Source: Halarcobacter sp. (GTDB lineage Bacteria > Campylobacterota > Campylobacteria > Campylobacterales > Arcobacteraceae). From it: a stretch of 64,000 nucleotides of DNA. How positions within the stretch are numbered: the first letter of the stretch is position 1; every line of letters begins with the position of its first letter. Below are positions 8,820 through 18,298 of this stretch, piece after piece. The stretch lies in assembly GCF_963675975.1 (NCBI RefSeq), contig NZ_OY780939.1:1798001-1862000 (forward strand), written 5' to 3'. The notes below the pieces were generated by a model that was not told the DNA's origin, searched no databases, and saw only the letters and a program-made list of their open reading frames with translations. The translations under genes were made by a program, and so were the position numbers.

Positions 8820-11800
8820 ATGGGTACTACATCTGATATGAATGCGATTTGTTCGCAACTTCTTACTCCAGAAGATTTAAATATTTCCAATGAGTTATTT
8901 AATGAAGTTATTCAGAACAATATAGTTACTCACATCACTGATAGTCAAGATTCAAAAAGTATAAAAATATATTCAACTTATCAACTTTTTTTATCTTCTA
9001 TAACTCCAATTTTACATGATATAGGGTTTATGATTGTAGATGAAGTAACTTATAATATTAGAAATGGTTCAAAGCTTATTTTTGTTTCAAGATTCAATTT
9101 AAGAATTTTTGAGGATAGTGAGTTAAAAAGAATAGAAGCTTCTAAAAATAATTTAGAACAAACAATTACTAAGTGTTTAAAAGACCATTCAGTTAAACAT
9201 TCAAAGGTTTTTTCATTAGTATATAATCAAAATTTTGATTTTAGAAAACTTATGCTTATTCGAGCATTTATAGAGTATTTAGACCAAGCTGTTCTTACAA
9301 TTAATAGTGCAACTATTTTAAATACCTTAACAAATCATCATATTATTACTGATCTATTTGTTGAGTATTTTATTAATAGGTTTGATCCAAAGATTAAAAA
9401 AAGAGATGAAAAGATAAAAGTTATTGAGGAAAAAATTGAAGAAAAAATTAAACAAATTCCTCAAATTATGGATGATAGAATTTTAAAACTTACATTTTCA
9501 TTTTTACAATCTTTATTAAGAACAAACTATTTCTTAGAGAAAGAAACAATCTCTTTAAAAATTGATACAAAATGCTTTGGAGAAAACCTAAAAGGGCTTC
9601 AACCAAATCTTGAAAACTTTATTTTCCATCCAGATTTTTATGGTGTACATTTAAGAATGAGTAATATTAGTAGAGGTGGATTAAGATGGAGTGATAGACA
9701 TGATGATTATCGTCAAGAGGTTAAATCTTTAATGATAACTCAAGAGGGTAAAAACTCTATTATTATTCCTGATGGTTCAAAAGGTGGATTTGTAATAAAC
9801 AAAGATACCTCAGAAGTTACAAAAGAGTATTTTACAAAAATTTATTCAATGTATATTAATGCTAACTTAGATTTAGTTGACAATATGATTGATGGAAAAG
9901 TTGTACAAGATGAAAAGATTGTAGCTTATGATGGGGAAGATCCATATTTTGTAGTTGCTGCTGATAAAGGAACAGCAGCTATGAGTGATGTAGCTAATGA
10001 GATTGCAATTAGTAGAAACTACTGGCTAGGTGATGCTTTTGCAAGTGGTGGAAGTAATGGTTATGGTCATAAAGATTTAGGTATTACAGCCAGAGGGGCT
10101 TTAATGTCAACGAAGAGATTCCTTGTTGAAATGGGAATGGATATGTATAAAGATAGCATCTCTGTAGTTGGTATTGGTTCTATGAGTGGAGATGTTTTTG
10201 GTAATGGAATGATTGAGTCTGATAAGTTTAAACTTTATGGTGCTATTGGACACAAAGAGATATTTATTGACCCAAATCCAGATTTAGAAGAGAGTTTTAA
10301 AGAGAGAAAAAGACTATTTGAATCTAAATCTGGTGGTTGGGCTCATTATGATAAATCAAAAATCTCAAAAGGTGGTGGAATCTTTTTAAGAAGTGACAAA
10401 GAGATTGAATTAACTGCTGAGATGAAAAAACTATTTAATACAAAGAAAAAAGTTGTAAGTGGTGAAGAGCTTTGTGTACTTTTATTGAAAATGGATGTTG
10501 ATTTATTCTTTAATGGTGGAGTTGGTACATATGTTAAAGCAAGTGATGAAAACTCTATTGATATTGGTGATAAACAAAATGAAGCTGTTAGAATAGATGC
10601 TACTGATTTAAGAGCAAAAATAGTTTGCGAAGGTGGAAACTTAGGTTTTACTCAAAGAGCTAGAATAGAATATGCTTTAAATGGTGGTAGAATCAATATA
10701 GATGGTATTGACAATGCAGGTGGAGTTGATACTTCAGACCATGAAGTAAACTTAAAAATCTTACTAAATACAGTTAGTACACACGAAGATTTATGTTCAG
10801 AAGAGAGACAAAATACTTTAAAATCTATGACAGACCAAGTTGTGAAATTAGTATTGGATAGTAATTATAATCAATCTTTAGCAATATCTTTAGATGAAAG
10901 GTTTTCAAGAAAACATCTAAACAATTTCTTAAGTGCTATAGAAGTATTGGAAAATCATGTTGATGCTTTTAATAGAGCATCTTTTTTTATTCCTAAAAAT
11001 GAAAATATTCATGAGGTTATTGATATTAATGATTCTATAGTAAGACCTGTTTTATGTTCATTATTATCTTATTCAAAAATCTTTATTAAAAAAATATTAT
11101 TAGATTCAAGCCTTATTGATGAGCAATTTGCTTTACCATATCTTTATAGATATTTCCCAAAATCATTTATAAGTGCTTATGAACATGATATTTTAAATCA
11201 TCCACTAAAAAGAGAGATTATTGCAACAAAAATAGCTGATGCAATTGTAAACTCTCAAGGGTGTACTTTTATTAGTGATTATGAAAAGTTAGGAAATGAA
11301 AGGTTTTTATTAAAAATCCAATCATACTTAGTTGCAAAAAGATTATTTGGTGGTAAAGAGATTAGAGATAAAATCTATTCTCAAGATTATATTATGGATG
11401 TTGAAAAACAATATGACTTAATCAATAAACTAGAATATATCTTATCAGCAAGTACTAGATGGATGGTTAAATATTTAAAGAAAAACCAATTAGACTCAGC
11501 TCATATTTTAGATCACAAAAAAGAGTTATTCTCTTTACTAGAACAAGTACATAATCAGAAAATTGAAGTCTTGATTGAAGATGATGAAACATTTAATTTA
11601 TTCTTCTCTGTAATTGATTATTTAAGATTTGCTATTCCAGCAATAGTTATTAGAAGTAGTACGAATCATCAATTTAAAGATGTAGTTATTGTATTTTATT
11701 CATTAATCCATGAGTTTAATATCTTGGATATAATTGTGGCATTAAATAAAATCAAAATTGCAAATAAGAACGATTTAGTACTTAGAAATCAAGTATTACA

Positions 11801-12017
11801 GTTTATTGAGTTTATTGTTGTTCATTACACTAAAAAAATATTAAACTTTCAAAGAATAAATGAAGAGGCAGATGTTGCTTTTTCAAATTTTATTAATAAT
11901 GAAAAAGATACATTTTATAAAGTTCGAGATACTCTTGATACATTTATGACAAAAGACAATAAAGATATTAAAGAAATAGCAGTTACAGTTAATCAAATGA
12001 TGGTTTCTTTACTATAA
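8820..12017 (+). CDS. gdhB: Large NAD-specific glutamate dehydrogenase
   Basis: A 1065-residue enzyme interconverting glutamate and 2-oxoglutarate plus ammonium with NAD. The catalytic core is unmistakable: GGLRWSDRHDDYRQEV (near 288), PDGSKGGFV, the nucleotide-binding GIGSMSGDVFGNGM, and the glycine-rich FNGGVGTYVK and CEGGNLGFTQ segments. Known large forms are about 1600 residues (180 kDa) or about 1000-1100 (115 kDa). This matches the shorter class, with a reduced N-terminal ACT-like region. The ATG at 8820 has AAAGGA 5-6 bases upstream, and no frame break was seen. It is probably catabolic, making 2-oxoglutarate from glutamate, and could use glutamate produced by the pxp enzymes elsewhere in this window. 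Confidence 0.93.
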   Translation: MGTTSDMNAICSQLLTPEDLNISNELFNEVIQNNIVTHITDSQDSKSIKIYSTYQLFLSSITPILHDIGFMIVDEVTYNIRNGSKLIFVSRFNLRIFEDSELKRIEASKNNLEQTITKCLKDHSVKHSKVFSLVYNQNFDFRKLMLIRAFIEYLDQAVLTINSATILNTLTNHHIITDLFVEYFINRFDPKIKKRDEKIKVIEEKIEEKIKQIPQIMDDRILKLTFSFLQSLLRTNYFLEKETISLKIDTKCFGENLKGLQPNLENFIFHPDFYGVHLRMSNISRGGLRWSDRHDDYRQEVKSLMITQEGKNSIIIPDGSKGGFVINKDTSEVTKEYFTKIYSMYINANLDLVDNMIDGKVVQDEKIVAYDGEDPYFVVAADKGTAAMSDVANEIAISRNYWLGDAFASGGSNGYGHKDLGITARGALMSTKRFLVEMGMDMYKDSISVVGIGSMSGDVFGNGMIESDKFKLYGAIGHKEIFIDPNPDLEESFKERKRLFESKSGGWAHYDKSKISKGGGIFLRSDKEIELTAEMKKLFNTKKKVVSGEELCVLLLKMDVDLFFNGGVGTYVKASDENSIDIGDKQNEAVRIDATDLRAKIVCEGGNLGFTQRARIEYALNGGRINIDGIDNAGGVDTSDHEVNLKILLNTVSTHEDLCSEERQNTLKSMTDQVVKLVLDSNYNQSLAISLDERFSRKHLNNFLSAIEVLENHVDAFNRASFFIPKNENIHEVIDINDSIVRPVLCSLLSYSKIFIKKILLDSSLIDEQFALPYLYRYFPKSFISAYEHDILNHPLKREIIATKIADAIVNSQGCTFISDYEKLGNERFLLKIQSYLVAKRLFGGKEIRDKIYSQDYIMDVEKQYDLINKLEYILSASTRWMVKYLKKNQLDSAHILDHKKELFSLLEQVHNQKIEVLIEDDETFNLFFSVIDYLRFAIPAIVIRSSTNHQFKDVVIVFYSLIHEFNILDIIVALNKIKIANKNDLVLRNQVLQFIEFIVVHYTKKILNFQRINEEADVAFSNFINNEKDTFYKVRDTLDTFMTKDNKDIKEIAVTVNQMMVSLL

Positions 12018-12137
12018 CAAAAAGTTATAATAATAGCATAAGGAAAAGTTAATTAAAAATTAAAAAAATAGATAACTTTAACTTATGACTATTATTTTAA
12101 GTTCTGATATGATAAAGTCCAAAATAAAGGAGTTATA

Positions 12138-12347
12138 ATGACTAGTAATACAAATGATGAATTAACTTTAGATAAAATAGAAGACTATAATGGAAAAGAG
12201 TCAAAAGAGAAAAGAAATACAGTTAAACTTGTAGTTATTTTCTGCTTAGTAGTTGGTGCAATTTTTGCAGTAATTAAATCAACAAGTACTGTAGATGATT
12301 ATGTTGGTACAAAAGAAGCACCAGGTATAACAGCAGTAAAAAAATAA
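12138..12347 (+). CDS. Small single-pass membrane protein, unknown function
   Basis: A 69-residue protein with an acidic, Asn/Glu-rich N-terminus, a basic stretch (KEKRNTVK), one transmembrane helix near residues 30-46 (VVIFCLVVGAIFAVI) and a polar C-terminal tail ending in Lys-Lys. AAAGGAG lies 6 bases before the ATG, and a strong terminator follows. I do not recognise a family. Orientation rules would put the short N-terminus in the cytosol and the tail in the periplasm. Confidence 0.7.
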   Translation: MTSNTNDELTLDKIEDYNGKESKEKRNTVKLVVIFCLVVGAIFAVIKSTSTVDDYVGTKEAPGITAVKK

Positions 12348-12364
12348 TTTTTTATATAATAATT

Positions 12365-12398
12365 AAAAGGTATATTACTAATCCAATATACCTTTTTT
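12365..12398 (+). terminator. Intrinsic terminator
   Basis: The stem AAAGGTATATT pairs with AATATACCTTT around an 8-base loop and runs into a T-tract. It closes the transcript of the small membrane protein and separates it from the retropepsin-type operon. Confidence 0.85.
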
Positions 12399-12499
12399 CT
12401 TTCATTTTCAACTTAAATTTTAGTTTAATCTACTATAATCATAATCTTATAATATACCTGTATTGTATATACAACTAATCATTAAAAAGGTTAAACTTA

Positions 12500-13168
12500 A
12501 TGAAACATATATTTATAATATTAAATATAATTATTCTTTTATCTGGATGCGCTTCAAATAATCAAGCTTTAGAAATCAAAAAAACAAATAAAGAAAAAGA
12601 ATTAGAAAAACAAAATAAACTACTAGACAAAGAGATAAAAAAACTAAAAAAAGAAAATGATGAAAAAGTAGAACAACAAACTGAACCTAAAGTTATAATC
12701 AAAGAAAAAACAAAAATTGTTGTGGTTGAAAAATCAGTTACAAATGATTCAAAAATTGTTGTTGGTGCTGCTGAATATGTTTATATTCCTTTATTAGATT
12801 TAACTTTGAAAGCTAGAGTTGATACTGGTGCAACAACTACATCTTTACATGCTCTTGATATAAAAGAGTTTGAAAGAGATGGAGAAAAATGGGTTAAATT
12901 TAAATTTGAGAATTCAAAAGGAAAATTAACTGATTGGTCTTTACCTGTTGAAAGAATTGTTAGTATTAAACGTCATGGTATGAAAAACCAACAAAGATAT
13001 GTAGTGAAAATAAGAATTAATTTAGGAAAAATTAGTCAACTAGTTGATGTATCATTAACAAATAGAGAAAAGTTTTCTTATTCTGCATTAATAGGTAGAA
13101 ATTTTTTAAATGGATATGCTGTAGTAGATGTCTCAAAAAAATATGTAACAAAACCTATTAAGAAGTAA
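12500..13168 (+). CDS. Retropepsin-like lipoprotein (PF05618 family)
   Basis: A 222-residue lipoprotein with a signal ending in LLSGC (Cys17), then a charged coiled-coil segment (residues 27-60), then a domain of the family once named ATP-dependent zinc protease and now seen as a bacterial retropepsin fold. The catalytic aspartate motif VDTGATT is at Asp108, and the GRNFL segment near the C-terminus fits the family. It should sit in the periplasm. It is the first of three adjacent genes (gaps of 2 bp) with the 7TM protein and the ATP-grasp ligase, a set conserved in proteobacteria and described in Pseudomonas as an osmotic-stress-linked retropepsin/peptide-ligase operon. The substrate is unknown. 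Confidence 0.85.
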   Translation: MKHIFIILNIIILLSGCASNNQALEIKKTNKEKELEKQNKLLDKEIKKLKKENDEKVEQQTEPKVIIKEKTKIVVVEKSVTNDSKIVVGAAEYVYIPLLDLTLKARVDTGATTTSLHALDIKEFERDGEKWVKFKFENSKGKLTDWSLPVERIVSIKRHGMKNQQRYVVKIRINLGKISQLVDVSLTNREKFSYSALIGRNFLNGYAVVDVSKKYVTKPIKK

Positions 13169-13170
13169 AA

Positions 13171-14706
13171 ATGAAACCTTCATATAAAATTTTTCTTTTT
13201 TCTTTTTTTCTAATTTTAATATCTGCATTTCTTATGTCATATAAGGTGTTTTTTTTAGGTTTTCCTTTGACCGAAGAAAAAACAGAAAATATTTGGAATA
13301 TAGAAGCTAAAATCTCATTTTCCAATAAATATAGACAAAGTGGAGTTGTTTCACTTATTTTACCTTCAAAACAAAATGGATTTTTAATCATAAATGAAGA
13401 ATCAAGCTCATCAAATTTTGGTTATACGGTACAAAAAATAAATGATATAAAAAAAGGGATTTGGTCAAAAAGAGAGATAGAACAGGGCTCTCAAGTTTTA
13501 TATTATTCTATTGATGTTATAAAAAACAAATATACTAAAGTTCCAGTAAAAAAAGATTTTGAACAAATAATATATAAAGTAGATGTATCAAATCCTGTTA
13601 TTCTTGCTGCAAAATCTATAATTGAAAATGTTTATGAAAAAAGTGCAAACTCTTTAACTTTTACATCAATATTAATTGATGAATTCAATCATACTAACCC
13701 CTCGCAGGCTACAAAACTTATTAAATCAAATTTTATGAAAAGTGATAAAGAAAAAAGAGACACTTTACTTAAAATGATTGATTATAAGGGATATAAAGTA
13801 AGAACTGTTGGAGCATTGTATTTAGAAGATAAGATGAAAAATATAGATTTGGTCCCTATGTTAGAGGTTTTTTATAAAGATAAATGGCAACTTTTTGATA
13901 TAAACAAAGGGATGATAGAAAATAATCAAGATATTTTTATTTGGCAAAGGGGTTCACAATTTTTATTAGAAGCTGAAGGTGTTAAAAACTCAAATGTTAA
14001 ATTCTCAATAACAAAAAATATTGTACCTGCTAGAAACGCTGCATTGGTAAAAGATGTAAAAAATCAAAGTGCTCTTTTAGACTTTTCATTGTTTATTTTG
14101 CCAAATGAAACACAAAATACTTTTAAATTTTTACTTTTAGTTCCTTTAGGTGCGTTAGTTGTTGTTTTTATGAGAGTATTTGTTGGTCTAAAAACCTCTG
14201 GAACTTTTATGCCTATTTTATTATCAATGGCTTTTATTGAAACTCAATTAGTGCCTGGTATCATTATGTTTATTGTAGTTGTTACAATGGGACTTATAGT
14301 TAGATCATATATGTCTTATTTTAATCTTCTTTTAGTTGCTAGGATATCATCCGTATTGATTGTGGTATTGGCTATTATGGCATTTGTTGCAATTATGTCT
14401 GAAAAACTAAATTTAGAATATGCTACAAGTATTACTTTCTTTCCTATTATTATTCTTTCTTGGACAATTGAAAGAATGTCAATTATTTGGGAAGAAGAGG
14501 GTGCAAAAGAGGTTTTCCAACAAGGTGGAGGCTCTTTAATAGTATCAATAATCGCATTTTTTGCTATGACAAACAGTACACTTAGCTTTATAACTTTCAA
14601 TTTTCCAGAAGTTTTATTGGCTGTTTTAGGATTAACTATTCTATTTGGAAGATACAGTGGATATAGATTAAGTGAACTACATAGATTTAAATCAATGGTA
14701 AAATAG
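13171..14706 (+). CDS. Inactive transglutaminase fused to seven transmembrane helices
   Basis: A 511-residue membrane protein. An N-terminal helix (residues 7-29) is followed by a periplasmic region of about 270 residues resembling the inactive transglutaminase domain PF14400. The C-terminal 200 residues form the seven-helix PF14402 domain, starting near LFILPNETQNTF and continuing through the GLKTSGTFMPILL segment. Such proteins are always found beside a RimK-related ATP-grasp ligase and a retropepsin, as here. It begins 2 bp after the lipoprotein gene and ends 2 bp before the ligase gene, so the three form one transcription unit. Confidence 0.85.
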   Translation: MKPSYKIFLFSFFLILISAFLMSYKVFFLGFPLTEEKTENIWNIEAKISFSNKYRQSGVVSLILPSKQNGFLIINEESSSSNFGYTVQKINDIKKGIWSKREIEQGSQVLYYSIDVIKNKYTKVPVKKDFEQIIYKVDVSNPVILAAKSIIENVYEKSANSLTFTSILIDEFNHTNPSQATKLIKSNFMKSDKEKRDTLLKMIDYKGYKVRTVGALYLEDKMKNIDLVPMLEVFYKDKWQLFDINKGMIENNQDIFIWQRGSQFLLEAEGVKNSNVKFSITKNIVPARNAALVKDVKNQSALLDFSLFILPNETQNTFKFLLLVPLGALVVVFMRVFVGLKTSGTFMPILLSMAFIETQLVPGIIMFIVVVTMGLIVRSYMSYFNLLLVARISSVLIVVLAIMAFVAIMSEKLNLEYATSITFFPIIILSWTIERMSIIWEEEGAKEVFQQGGGSLIVSIIAFFAMTNSTLSFITFNFPEVLLAVLGLTILFGRYSGYRLSELHRFKSMVK

Positions 14707-14708
14707 TA

Positions 14709-15656
14709 ATGTTGTTTGCAAACCCTTTTAAACTAAAAAAACTTGGTATAATGGGAATGAACAATAGAAACATAAACTATATTGGAAGACTAAATGATAG
14801 AAAAAATTATCCTTTAGTTGATAATAAACTTGAAACAAAAAAAATTGCAGAACTTCACAATATAGCTGTACCTGAGCTTTTAGGTTTTATAAAATATCAA
14901 GTTGAAGTAAACTCTTTTTTAGATTATATCCATGGTGAAAATGGTTTTGTAATCAAACCAGCACAAGGTAGTGGAGGAAAAGGAATCCTAGTAATTCTGG
15001 AGCATGAAAATGGCAAATATATAAAGCCAAGTGGTGAAGAGTTAAATGACCAAGATATAAAAAGACATATCTCAAATATATTAAGTGGTTTATACTCTTT
15101 GGGTGGAAAAAATGATACTGCTGTATTTGAGAAACTTGTAGATTTTGATGATAATTTTGATGGTTTTAGTTACGAAGGTGTTCCTGATGTAAGAGTTATT
15201 GTATATAGAGGCTATCCAGCACTTGCTATGATGAGACTTTCTACTTCTCAAAGTGATGGAAAAGCCAATCTTCACCAAGGTGCAGTTGGTGTAGGAATAG
15301 ATATAAAAACAGGAAAAGCTTTAAGTGCAGTTCAGTTTAATCGTCCAGTTACAAATCATCCTGATACAAATAAAGAATTAAAAACATTAGTTGTTCCATA
15401 TTGGAATGAGATATTACATCTATGTGCTAGATGTTATGAGATGACAGATATGGGATATTTAGGTGCTGATATTGTAATAGATAAGCAAAGAGGCCCTTTA
15501 GTTTTAGAATTAAATGCAAGACCAGGACTTGCTATACAAATAGCAAATGATTTTGGAGCCTTAAAAAGATTTAAACAAATTGATAAAATATATGGAAAAC
15601 ACAATACTATAGATGAGAAAATAGAGTTTTCAAAAACAAGTTTTTTAGAGGATTAA
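14709..15656 (+). CDS. RimK-related alpha-L-glutamate-ligase-like ATP-grasp protein
   Basis: A 315-residue cytosolic ATP-grasp enzyme of the TIGR02291 type. The nucleotide and Mg2+ binding elements are visible: FVIKPAQGSGGKGI (near residue 78), and the C-terminal ELNARPGL with the metal-binding Glu and Asn. The family is expected to ligate an amino acid (glutamate in RimK) to a peptide or protein carboxylate. It is the last of the three-gene set with the retropepsin-like lipoprotein and the 7TM protein. The acceptor is not known for this family with certainty. Confidence 0.88.
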   Translation: MLFANPFKLKKLGIMGMNNRNINYIGRLNDRKNYPLVDNKLETKKIAELHNIAVPELLGFIKYQVEVNSFLDYIHGENGFVIKPAQGSGGKGILVILEHENGKYIKPSGEELNDQDIKRHISNILSGLYSLGGKNDTAVFEKLVDFDDNFDGFSYEGVPDVRVIVYRGYPALAMMRLSTSQSDGKANLHQGAVGVGIDIKTGKALSAVQFNRPVTNHPDTNKELKTLVVPYWNEILHLCARCYEMTDMGYLGADIVIDKQRGPLVLELNARPGLAIQIANDFGALKRFKQIDKIYGKHNTIDEKIEFSKTSFLED

Positions 15657-15736
15657 TATAAAATATCTTTAATCTTTTTTATTAATTATCAATTAAATTA
15701 CAAATTGTAAAATTTACAAAAATTAAAAGGTAAATT

Positions 15737-17023
15737 TTGTCCAGTTTTGAAAACTTTTTTAACTATCATATGCAAACAAAACACTCTTACTTCTCAGTAA
15801 GAAGCTTTCCAAATAGATTAGATTGGGATAATCAACCAAAAGCTTTTAAAACTTATCCTAATGAATACAAAAAGATTAAATTAGATTTAGAAAATGAAAA
15901 TCATAGTTTGATATTTTATATAGCTGGAATTACTGCAAAAAAGACTTATCCTGGTGTTGAATACTACTTAAGGATAAATCCTAGTGCTGGAGCTCTTTAC
16001 CCCAACGAAATATATTTTCAAAGTAGGGGTAATATTGGAGTTGAAGATGGTATTTACCATTTTGACATTTCAAGTACAAGTATAACATTACTTAAAAATA
16101 TTGAAGATTCTGGTTTTGAACCTTATTTTGGATTAGAAAATAGAGAAAATGGCTTTATCTTTTTAATATCTTCAGTTTATTATAGAAGCTCTTGGAAATA
16201 TAAAAATAGAGCTTTTAGATATTGTTTACTTGATGCAGGACATATTTTAGGATCAATTGAAGCATCTTCTTATTTACACAATAAGAACTACGATATAGTC
16301 TATGATTTTGATAAATCTTCACTAAATAAACTATTTAATTTTGATAATAAAGAGTTTTTTACAAGTGCCGTTTTACTTACATACAACACTTCAAAAAAGA
16401 TAAATAAAATAGATACTTTAGATTTACCAACAGTAGATGGAAGTAATTATTTTGAAAAAAATGACTTAATAGAAAAAGCTTATGAAGATTCTATAAAAGC
16501 AAAAGATTGCAAAAAAGAGATATCTCTACCTAGTTTTAGTTTTAACAAAAGCTATTTTAAAGAGGTAATTTTAAATAGAAGATCAATTAGAGAGTTTGCA
16601 AAACAAAGTATAAGTAAAGTGGAGTTTGAATCAATCCTTAATATCTTAAATCAACCAATATCAAGTAATTGTGATGAGAAAATTGATATTTACTGTGTTA
16701 TAAATAGAGTAAAAGATATGAAATTAGGTATTTTAAAAAATACAGAATATATAAAAGAGGGTGATTTTATGAACAAAGCTGGATATCTTTGTTTAGAACA
16801 AGATTTAGGAAAATCCTCAGCCGTTACATTTTTTTTAACTTCAAATTCTAAAAATTATCAAGCAATGTACCAAAAAGCTGGAATATTAGGACATCGACTA
16901 TATCTAGCTTCAAACTATCTTGGTATAGGCTGTAGTGGAATTGGAGCATATTATGATGATGAGGTTTGTGAATTTATAGGGGAGTATACTCAAGTTTTAT
17001 ACGCTTTAGCAATAGGAAAATAA
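15737..17023 (+). CDS. SagB/ThcOx-type nitroreductase-like oxidoreductase
   Basis: A 428-residue protein with two nitroreductase-like halves. The first contains the conserved NPSAGALYPNEIYF segment (near residue 92) and the second NRRSIREF (near 277) with GCSGIGAYYDDE near the C-terminus, typical of SagB-type FMN oxidoreductases. SagB enzymes in TOMM peptide pathways oxidise azolines to azoles, but standalone members without cyclodehydratase or precursor, as here, have unknown roles. It starts at TTG (15737) with AAAAGG 7 bases upstream. It lies 80 bp downstream of the ATP-grasp gene in the same direction, which allows a functional link without proving it. Confidence 0.82.
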   Translation: MSSFENFFNYHMQTKHSYFSVRSFPNRLDWDNQPKAFKTYPNEYKKIKLDLENENHSLIFYIAGITAKKTYPGVEYYLRINPSAGALYPNEIYFQSRGNIGVEDGIYHFDISSTSITLLKNIEDSGFEPYFGLENRENGFIFLISSVYYRSSWKYKNRAFRYCLLDAGHILGSIEASSYLHNKNYDIVYDFDKSSLNKLFNFDNKEFFTSAVLLTYNTSKKINKIDTLDLPTVDGSNYFEKNDLIEKAYEDSIKAKDCKKEISLPSFSFNKSYFKEVILNRRSIREFAKQSISKVEFESILNILNQPISSNCDEKIDIYCVINRVKDMKLGILKNTEYIKEGDFMNKAGYLCLEQDLGKSSAVTFFLTSNSKNYQAMYQKAGILGHRLYLASNYLGIGCSGIGAYYDDEVCEFIGEYTQVLYALAIGK

Positions 17024-17067
17024 AGAAAAAAAGTGTAAAATTATTTATATACTTTTTAAGGCACCTG

Positions 17068-17835
17068 ATGAAAAAAAACTTTTCACTATGCAGTTTTGCA
17101 GTTCTTTCTTCGATAATTTTAATGTTTTATGTTCTTATCTCTTTTTATATTGATTATACAAATTTTAATCAAGAAAAATATAGTGAAAGTTCTTTTCTTA
17201 TAAAAATTATAGTTTTAGGAGTATTGTTTGCTATCATTGCTTCTATTTTTGTTCTGTTTAAAGTTTACAAAAAAAATTATATTGAAAAAGAGTTAAAGCA
17301 ACGTACTGAAAATATTTTAAATGAAAATGAAACCTTAAAAATATATTCCCATATAGACCCACTAACTCAGTGTCTAAATGAAAAGTTTTTTATGGAAAGA
17401 TTTAAAGAAGAGTTTAAAAGAGCAATTAGGGAAAAACAATATATCTCTTTGTTTATAGTAAATATTGATGAGTTTAAAGCCTTTAATGATATTTATGGAA
17501 GAGATGAAGGAAATGAGTGTTTAAAACTTATTGCAAATATTTTAGTTAATCATTGTAATAGACCAACCGATTTGGTATCAAGATTTACAGGTGATGAGTT
17601 TTATGTATTATTACCAAATACAAAGGATTCAAAACCTGTATCAAACAATTGTGTAAATTCTGTAAAGTCATTAAATATTCCCCATGATAATTCTATAGCA
17701 TCAAATGTTCTTACAATAAGTATTGGAACTTCATATATTTTACCAGTTCATCCTGATCAAATTAATGATTTAATTGCTAATGCTAAAAGCTCTTTAAAAG
17801 TTGCAAAAATTGGTGGTAGAAATAGGGTTCAGTGA
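17068..17835 (+). CDS. Membrane-anchored diguanylate cyclase
   Basis: A 255-residue protein with two N-terminal transmembrane helices (about residues 8-28 and 45-66), a short coiled linker and one GGDEF domain. The active site reads RFTGDEF: the first Gly is Thr, a change tolerated in some active cyclases. The RPTD inhibitory I-site is present at the correct distance, and the upstream D-x-L-T-x-x-x-N substrate region reads DPLTQCLNE. It probably makes c-di-GMP at the inner membrane. It is followed by the promoter of the secretion operon and lies only 85 bp upstream of gspG. Confidence 0.87.
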   Translation: MKKNFSLCSFAVLSSIILMFYVLISFYIDYTNFNQEKYSESSFLIKIIVLGVLFAIIASIFVLFKVYKKNYIEKELKQRTENILNENETLKIYSHIDPLTQCLNEKFFMERFKEEFKRAIREKQYISLFIVNIDEFKAFNDIYGRDEGNECLKLIANILVNHCNRPTDLVSRFTGDEFYVLLPNTKDSKPVSNNCVNSVKSLNIPHDNSIASNVLTISIGTSYILPVHPDQINDLIANAKSSLKVAKIGGRNRVQ

Positions 17836-17887
17836 TACTGTTTTGTAACTTTAGTGTTAATTTAATTACTTCTAACGTAGTTTTTAT

Positions 17888-17893
17888 TATAAT
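17888..17893 (+). promoter_or_regulatory. Candidate -10 box (TATAAT) of the T2SS operon
   Basis: A consensus TATAAT, preceded by a T-rich tract (GTTTTTATTATAAT), lies 28 bp before the TTG start of gspG and just after the cyclase gene. This is the only clear promoter-like sequence ahead of the 10-kb secretion operon. Confidence 0.5.
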
Positions 17894-17920
17894 CACGGTT
17901 ATTTATAAAAAGGAATTACA

Positions 17921-18295
17921 TTGAAAAAAGCATTTTCATTAATGGAATTAATGGTTGTTATTATTATATTAGGTTTATTAGCAGCTTTTGTTTTACCAAA
18001 CCTAACAGGTAAAAGTGAAGAAGCAAAAGAAAAGATTGTATGTATACAGATGCAAAGTGTAGCAAAATCATTAAAAATGTATAAGTTAGATAACTCAACT
18101 TTCCCTAACACAGAAGAGGGATTAAAAGCTTTAATTGAGAAAAATTATTTTGATGATGGAAAAACTCCGAAAGATTCTTGGGGTAATGAGTTTATTTATA
18201 TTGCAGAAGAGAATAGTTTTGATTTAATCTCAAAAGGTGCAGATAAAAAAGAAGATACTGCAGACGATATATATTATTCTAAATGTAGCGAATAA
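17921..18295 (+). CDS. gspG: Type II secretion major pseudopilin GspG
   Basis: A 124-residue pseudopilin that forms the periplasmic piston filament. It has a short basic leader, a cleavage/methylation site KKA-FSLMEL with Glu5 of the mature protein, a hydrophobic helix, and the C-terminal GspG features FPNTEEGLKAL, PKDSWGNEF and the acidic calcium-site region (KGADKKEDTADD). The residue before the cleavage point is Ala, not the usual Gly, which prepilin peptidase can accept. It starts at TTG with AAAAGGAA upstream. It is the first gene of the operon, in keeping with its need for high expression. Confidence 0.95.
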   Translation: MKKAFSLMELMVVIIILGLLAAFVLPNLTGKSEEAKEKIVCIQMQSVAKSLKMYKLDNSTFPNTEEGLKALIEKNYFDDGKTPKDSWGNEFIYIAEENSFDLISKGADKKEDTADDIYYSKCSE

Positions 18296-18298
18296 TAT

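Noticed and set aside
8820-12017. NAD-glutamate dehydrogenase considered a truncated or frameshifted 180-kDa enzyme
   Set aside because: The frame is open from a good start with ribosome site, the catalytic core is complete, and shorter large-type enzymes of about this size are known.
15737-17023. SagB-like gene as evidence of a thiazole/oxazole-modified peptide cluster
   Set aside because: No cyclodehydratase (YcaO), precursor peptide or exporter is adjacent, so a TOMM cluster is not supported.
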